NCBI GenBank assembly: GCA_041494805.1
Contig: JBGQBN010000013.1
Span: forward strand, 18,184-82,183
Reading direction: 5' to 3'
Length of the DNA: 64,000 nucleotides
From: JBGQBN01 sp041494805
GTDB lineage: Bacteria > Acidobacteriota > Terriglobia > Terriglobales > Acidobacteriaceae
Positions 60,513 through 64,000 of the stretch are shown in pieces. The notes beneath the pieces are model-generated. The model was not told the DNA's origin. It saw nothing but the letters and a program-made list of their open reading frames with translations, and ran no database searches. A program made the translations under genes and the position numbers. Each line of letters begins with the position of its first letter. Positions within the stretch are counted from its first letter, which is position 1.

Positions 60513-61658
60513 TTGCCTGCTGTTGAGGCGCCGACGCCGACCGTCCGCAAGACCGCGCTCAACCCCATCCATCGCCAGATGGGCGCGAAGATGGTCGAAT
60601 TCAACGGCTGGGACATGCCCGTCGAATACCCGTCCGCGGGCGGCATCATCGCCGAGCACAACGCGGTTCGCAACGGAGTAGGCATCTTCGACGTAAGCCA
60701 CATGGGCGATATCCGCCTCGCCGGCTCCGAAGCCCTCGCCGCCGTCCAACACATCTCCATGAACGACGCCTCGCGGCTGGCCGTCGGCCAGGCGCAGTAT
60801 TCTGCGCTGCTTTATCCTGAGGGCACCTTTGTGGACGATGTGATCGTCCATCGTCTCGGCGAAGACGAATACTTGCTGGTCATCAATGCTGGCACCCGAG
60901 AAAAAGACTTCAACTGGGTGCGGGACAACACCCGCCAGTTCAACTGCAAGGTGGAACACCTCTCCGACGACTTTACTCAGATTGCCATCCAGGGGCCCAA
61001 AGGTGTGAGCCTCCTGCAGAAGCTGACGGATGCCGATCTCTCCGGGGTCAAATTCTATTGGGTGACGCGCGGGACAGTTTGTGGACTGAAGAATATCCTG
61101 ATCGCCCGCACCGGCTATACCGCCGAAGACGGATTTGAAATCTACGTCCCTGCCGACGAGTCGACCAGCGCCCTGGTCTGGAACAAGGTACTGGAAGCAG
61201 GAAAAGAATTTGGAGCCGTGCCCTGCGGCCTGGGGTCGCGCAACACGCTACGCCTCGAAGGCAAACTGCCGCTCTACGGCCACGAGATTTCCGATACGAT
61301 CAACGTCTGGGAAGCTGGCCTGGATCGTTTCTGCAAGATGGAAAAGCCGGAGTTTATCGGGCGTACCGCCCTGGAGAAGACAAGAGCAGACGGCCTGAAG
61401 CGGACATTGGTAGGCCTGGAAATGGTGGAGCGAGGGATTGCCCGCGACGGATACAAAGTTCTCGACGACTCCGGCCGCGAAATCGGCTACGTGACCAGCG
61501 GCTCCTTCACTCCGTTCCTGAAGAAAAGTATCGCGCTGGCCTACCTGCCGCCGGAGTTCGCACCGTTAGGGTCGATTGTGAAAGTCGAGATCCGCGGCCA
61601 GGGAGTGAAAGCGCAGGTAGTGCCCACGCCGTTTTATAAGCGGCCCAAGAAGAATTGA
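60513..61658 (+). CDS. gcvT: Glycine cleavage system T protein (aminomethyltransferase)
   Basis: A 381-residue folate-dependent enzyme that takes the aminomethyl group from lipoyl-GcvH, releasing ammonia. Seen: MVEFNGWDMPVEYPSAGGII, FDVSHMGDIRLAG, TRTGYTAEDGFEIYVP-like segment at IARTGYTAEDGFEIY, and VTSGSFTPFLKKSIALAYLP. Start TTG 60513 with GAGG just upstream. First gene of the gcv operon, 89 bp before gcvH. Confidence 0.94.
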   Translation: MPAVEAPTPTVRKTALNPIHRQMGAKMVEFNGWDMPVEYPSAGGIIAEHNAVRNGVGIFDVSHMGDIRLAGSEALAAVQHISMNDASRLAVGQAQYSALLYPEGTFVDDVIVHRLGEDEYLLVINAGTREKDFNWVRDNTRQFNCKVEHLSDDFTQIAIQGPKGVSLLQKLTDADLSGVKFYWVTRGTVCGLKNILIARTGYTAEDGFEIYVPADESTSALVWNKVLEAGKEFGAVPCGLGSRNTLRLEGKLPLYGHEISDTINVWEAGLDRFCKMEKPEFIGRTALEKTRADGLKRTLVGLEMVERGIARDGYKVLDDSGREIGYVTSGSFTPFLKKSIALAYLPPEFAPLGSIVKVEIRGQGVKAQVVPTPFYKRPKKN

Positions 61659-61747
61659 CTACGGAAGACACAGGATGTTTTGCCTTCCTAGAGCCTAGCG
61701 CCAAAAGCCTAGAGCCTGAAGTTAGAGCCAGGAGCTGAGAAAACTGA

Positions 61748-62137
61748 ATGCCCTTTCCAACGGACTTTAAATATACGAAAGAGCACGAATGGATCAAACC
61801 CGACGGTAAGAGCGCGACTGTCGGCATCACCCACCACGCCCAGGAGTCGCTCGGCGACATCGTTTTTGTCGAATTGCCCAAAGTCGGCACCGAGATCACC
61901 GCCGGCAAGACCTTTGGCTCAGTAGAATCGGTGAAAGCGGTATCTGACTTGTTCGCTCCCGCCACCGGCACCGTGACGGAAGTAAACGGCGCACTGAATA
62001 CTGCGCCGGAAAACATCAATAAAGATCCGCACAGCGCCTGGCTGATCAGGATCACGCTGAAAGACCCGGCTGAACTGAACTCGTTGCTCTCCGCCTCAGA
62101 CTACGAAAAGTTCATTGCCGAGGAAGGCGGGCACTGA
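61748..62137 (+). CDS. gcvH: Glycine cleavage system H protein
   Basis: A 129-residue lipoyl carrier: YTKEHEWIKPDGKSATVGIT, LGDIVFVELPKVG and the lipoylation motif ESVKAVSDL with Lys63. It shuttles the aminomethyl group between P, T and L proteins. It starts 89 bases after gcvT, next to an AGAGCC-type repeat. Confidence 0.96.
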   Translation: MPFPTDFKYTKEHEWIKPDGKSATVGITHHAQESLGDIVFVELPKVGTEITAGKTFGSVESVKAVSDLFAPATGTVTEVNGALNTAPENINKDPHSAWLIRITLKDPAELNSLLSASDYEKFIAEEGGH

Positions 62138-62145
62138 GACACGGG

Positions 62146-63000
62146 ATGGAAATTCAAGTCATTCAGGTACCGTACGACTCTGGACGCAGGGATGTGCGCA
62201 TGGGGAAGGGGCCACGCCACCTCGTCGAGCATGGGTTGAAGCAAACAGATGTTCGCACCTTCCACGTCGATAGCATTGAAGTCGATGATCCTTATCCACT
62301 TGAAGTGGGTACCACGTTCAAAGTGCTGAGAGAACTTTCCGAAAAAGTACGGAATGCAGTGCAGCGGTCTCGTTTCCCGCTGGTAGTGGCTGGCGGTTGC
62401 ATTAGTTCTGTCGGGACGTCGGCCGGGCTAAACGCCGATGCCATCGTATGGCTGGATGCTCATGGCGATTTCAATACGCCGGAAACGACCATCAGCGGCT
62501 TTCTCGACGGCATGGCGCTGGCCACTTGCACCGGACGATGTTGGAAGGAACTGGCGGCATCCGTGCCGAATTTCGAGGCGGTTGACGAAGGAAATGTTCT
62601 TCTGCTTGGGGCGCGCGATTTTGATCCGGCTGAGCAAAGGGCGCTTGCCGAATCGACGATAACCCTGCTCGGACCGCAAGGCGTTCATGAGCAGGGCGTT
62701 AGTGCCGCCTTGGAGCCGATGTTAGCAAAGCTTCAGAATCGGCGAGTGTATGTTCACGTCGATCTCGACGTTCTGGATGCGGAACAGGCACGGGTCAATC
62801 AATTTCCGCCCACGCCGGGGTTGAGTTTGCAGGAAGTGCTGGAGACAGTTCGTCTGTTGAGAGAGCGGCTCACCGTCGTCGGCGCCGCCGTCACAGCGTA
62901 CGATCCGTCCTACGATCAGGACGGCAGGGCGCTTCAGGCAGGTACGGCTATTATTGGGCAGCTGTGCGGAATCGGTGAGCGTGTGCTTGCGAGTAAGTAA
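62146..63000 (+). CDS. Arginase-family (ureohydrolase-fold) protein with altered metal site
   Basis: A 284-residue protein of the ureohydrolase fold: LDAHGDFNTPE (104-112) and HVDLDVLDAEQ (204-213) keep the usual aspartates, but the first motif reads AGGCISSVG (82-90) where GGDHS is expected, so the metal-binding histidine and aspartate are replaced. It may bind one metal, or be inactive; a subfamily with such a change may exist. It begins eight bases after gcvH and precedes gcvPA, so it is cotranscribed with the glycine cleavage genes. Confidence 0.85.
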   Translation: MEIQVIQVPYDSGRRDVRMGKGPRHLVEHGLKQTDVRTFHVDSIEVDDPYPLEVGTTFKVLRELSEKVRNAVQRSRFPLVVAGGCISSVGTSAGLNADAIVWLDAHGDFNTPETTISGFLDGMALATCTGRCWKELAASVPNFEAVDEGNVLLLGARDFDPAEQRALAESTITLLGPQGVHEQGVSAALEPMLAKLQNRRVYVHVDLDVLDAEQARVNQFPPTPGLSLQEVLETVRLLRERLTVVGAAVTAYDPSYDQDGRALQAGTAIIGQLCGIGERVLASK

Positions 63001-63043
63001 ATTTGGACGCAATCGAAGCAGTTCGGAGTGACATCTAACGCAG

Positions 63044-64000
63044 ATGCGCTATCTTCCAAAATCACCAAGTGACCGCGACGCCATGCTGAAGTCGATCGGC
63101 GCGCGCTCGATCGACGACCTGTTCGCCCCTATTCCCGTGGAATATCGCTTGGAACGGGATCTCAAAGTGCCGCGCCAGATGGCCGAGTCCGAGATCGTGG
63201 ACTGGTTCCGCGAACGCTCCCGCGAAAACGGAGACGGCTACGCAACCTTCCTCGGCGCCGGCGCCTACTATCACTATCGCCCGGTGATTATTGATTCGCT
63301 CATCTCCCGCGGCGAATTTCTCACCGCCTATACGCCGTATCAGGCGGAAATCTCGCAAGGAACCCTGCAATCCATTTTCGAATTCCAGACCATGATCTGT
63401 GAACTGGCCGGCATGGAGGTCGCCAACGCCTCCATGTACGACGGCTCGACGGCCGCAGCCGAAGGCGTGATGATGGCGGTGCGCCTGACCGGCCGGCGGT
63501 CCGCGGTGGTAGCACGCAGCCTGCATCCCGAATACCGCGAAGTTCTCGCCACCTACGCGCATCATCAAGGCCTCCCGCTGGCGAGCGCGCCCTTCACCGA
63601 CAATGGCCGAATCGATCTCAAAGCGCTTGAGAAAGCCGTCACCGCAGATACGGCGTGCGTCCTCATTCAATCGCCCAACTTTTTCGGCACCATCGAAGAC
63701 GTCGCCGCCATCGCTGAAATTGCCCACAAGCATGGGGCAATGCTGGTGGTGTCGATCGCCGAAGCAGTCTCGCTCGGCATAGTCGAGCCGCCGCGCCAGG
63801 CCGACGTCATCTGTATGGAAGCGCAATCGTTCGGCGTCCCACTCGGCTTCGGCGGCCCGTATTGCGGCGTGATCGCCACCCGTGAACAGTTCGTCCGCCA
63901 GATGCCCGGACGCCTAGTGGGCCAAACCACCGACCGCAACGGCAAGCGTGGCTTCGTCCTAACCCTCGCCACCCGTGAGCAGCACATCCGCCGCGAGAAG
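63044..64000 (+). CDS. gcvPA: Glycine dehydrogenase (decarboxylating) subunit 1, 3'-truncated
   Basis: The open frame from ATG 63044 runs off the right edge (319 codons seen; family about 450). It begins MRYLPKSPSDRDAMLKSIGA and shows FLGAGAYYHYRPVIIDSLIS, FLTAYTPYQAEISQGTLQSI, ANASMYDGSTAAAEGVMMA and GFGGPYCGVIATRE, the N-terminal half of the P-protein in two-subunit systems. It decarboxylates glycine with PLP; the PLP lysine is in the other subunit, probably just beyond the window. Confidence 0.93.
   Translation, partial: MRYLPKSPSDRDAMLKSIGARSIDDLFAPIPVEYRLERDLKVPRQMAESEIVDWFRERSRENGDGYATFLGAGAYYHYRPVIIDSLISRGEFLTAYTPYQAEISQGTLQSIFEFQTMICELAGMEVANASMYDGSTAAAEGVMMAVRLTGRRSAVVARSLHPEYREVLATYAHHQGLPLASAPFTDNGRIDLKALEKAVTADTACVLIQSPNFFGTIEDVAAIAEIAHKHGAMLVVSIAEAVSLGIVEPPRQADVICMEAQSFGVPLGFGGPYCGVIATREQFVRQMPGRLVGQTTDRNGKRGFVLTLATREQHIRREK

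Overview
The window looks like a chromosome segment of an Acidobacteriota bacterium (Terriglobia / Koribacter-like). This is inferred from gene content and style: a Ser/Thr kinase carrying PD40/TolB-type repeats, an M13 metallopeptidase, DUF4097 and DUF5668-type membrane proteins, several ECF sigma/anti-sigma pairs, a site-2-protease-trpS-scpA-scpB-rluB cluster, moderately high GC, and very many short palindromic intergenic repeats. No species can be named from sequence alone. There is no rRNA, phage, transposase gene or CRISPR array; most of the window is ordinary core genome, and the unusual material lies in repeats, insertions and a few rewired operons.

Layout: 1-3.9 kb holds a 5'-truncated M1-like pseudopeptidase, a beta-CASP RNase and a DinB protein. 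3.9-10 kb has trpD, sucC-sucD-ndk, a tautomerase, a small monooxygenase and purA. 10-13.3 kb has mutM (with a repeat-derived insertion), a ROK sugar kinase and hisC. 12.1-17.4 kb is a minus-strand operon: site-2 protease, trpS, scpA, scpB, rluB, hisC. 17.5-22.5 kb has a hexapeptide acyltransferase and a plus-strand operon of ureohydrolase, APC permease and N-acyl-D-amino-acid deacylase. 22.5-23.1 kb is a MazF-type toxin-antitoxin pair with a recognisable operator. 23.2-31.4 kb (minus) holds two TPR proteins, rnc, two lepB genes, an AsmA protein and a secreted protein. 31.6-36.6 kb has a sigma/anti-sigma pair, a MarR-GNAT fusion, and an ECF sigma factor overlapping a double-VOC protein. 36.8-43.3 kb has tRNA-Ala(GGC), an M23 peptidase, aspS, two small secreted proteins, hisS (with a large insertion) and a gamma-carbonic anhydrase. 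43.5-47.3 kb is a four-gene ECF sigma, anti-sigma, B-box/membrane protein, DUF4097 operon. 47.6-60 kb has the kinase, M13 peptidase, glgC, a methylmalonyl-CoA-mutase large subunit and small accessory genes. 60.5-64 kb is a glycine-cleavage operon gcvT-gcvH-(arginase-like)-gcvPA, cut by the right edge.

Most notable: (i) hisS carries a 110-codon in-frame insert bounded by a 5-bp direct repeat exactly 330 bp apart, whose removal gives a normal 422-residue HisRS; (ii) mutM carries a ~40-codon insert made of the same palindromic repeat family found between genes elsewhere; (iii) an arginase-fold protein with the first metal-binding motif lost sits inside the glycine-cleavage operon; (iv) a perfect 45-bp inverted repeat pair (REPIN/MITE-like) precedes gcvT; (v) several genes have a -10 hexamer 11-13 nt before the start codon, suggesting leaderless transcripts.
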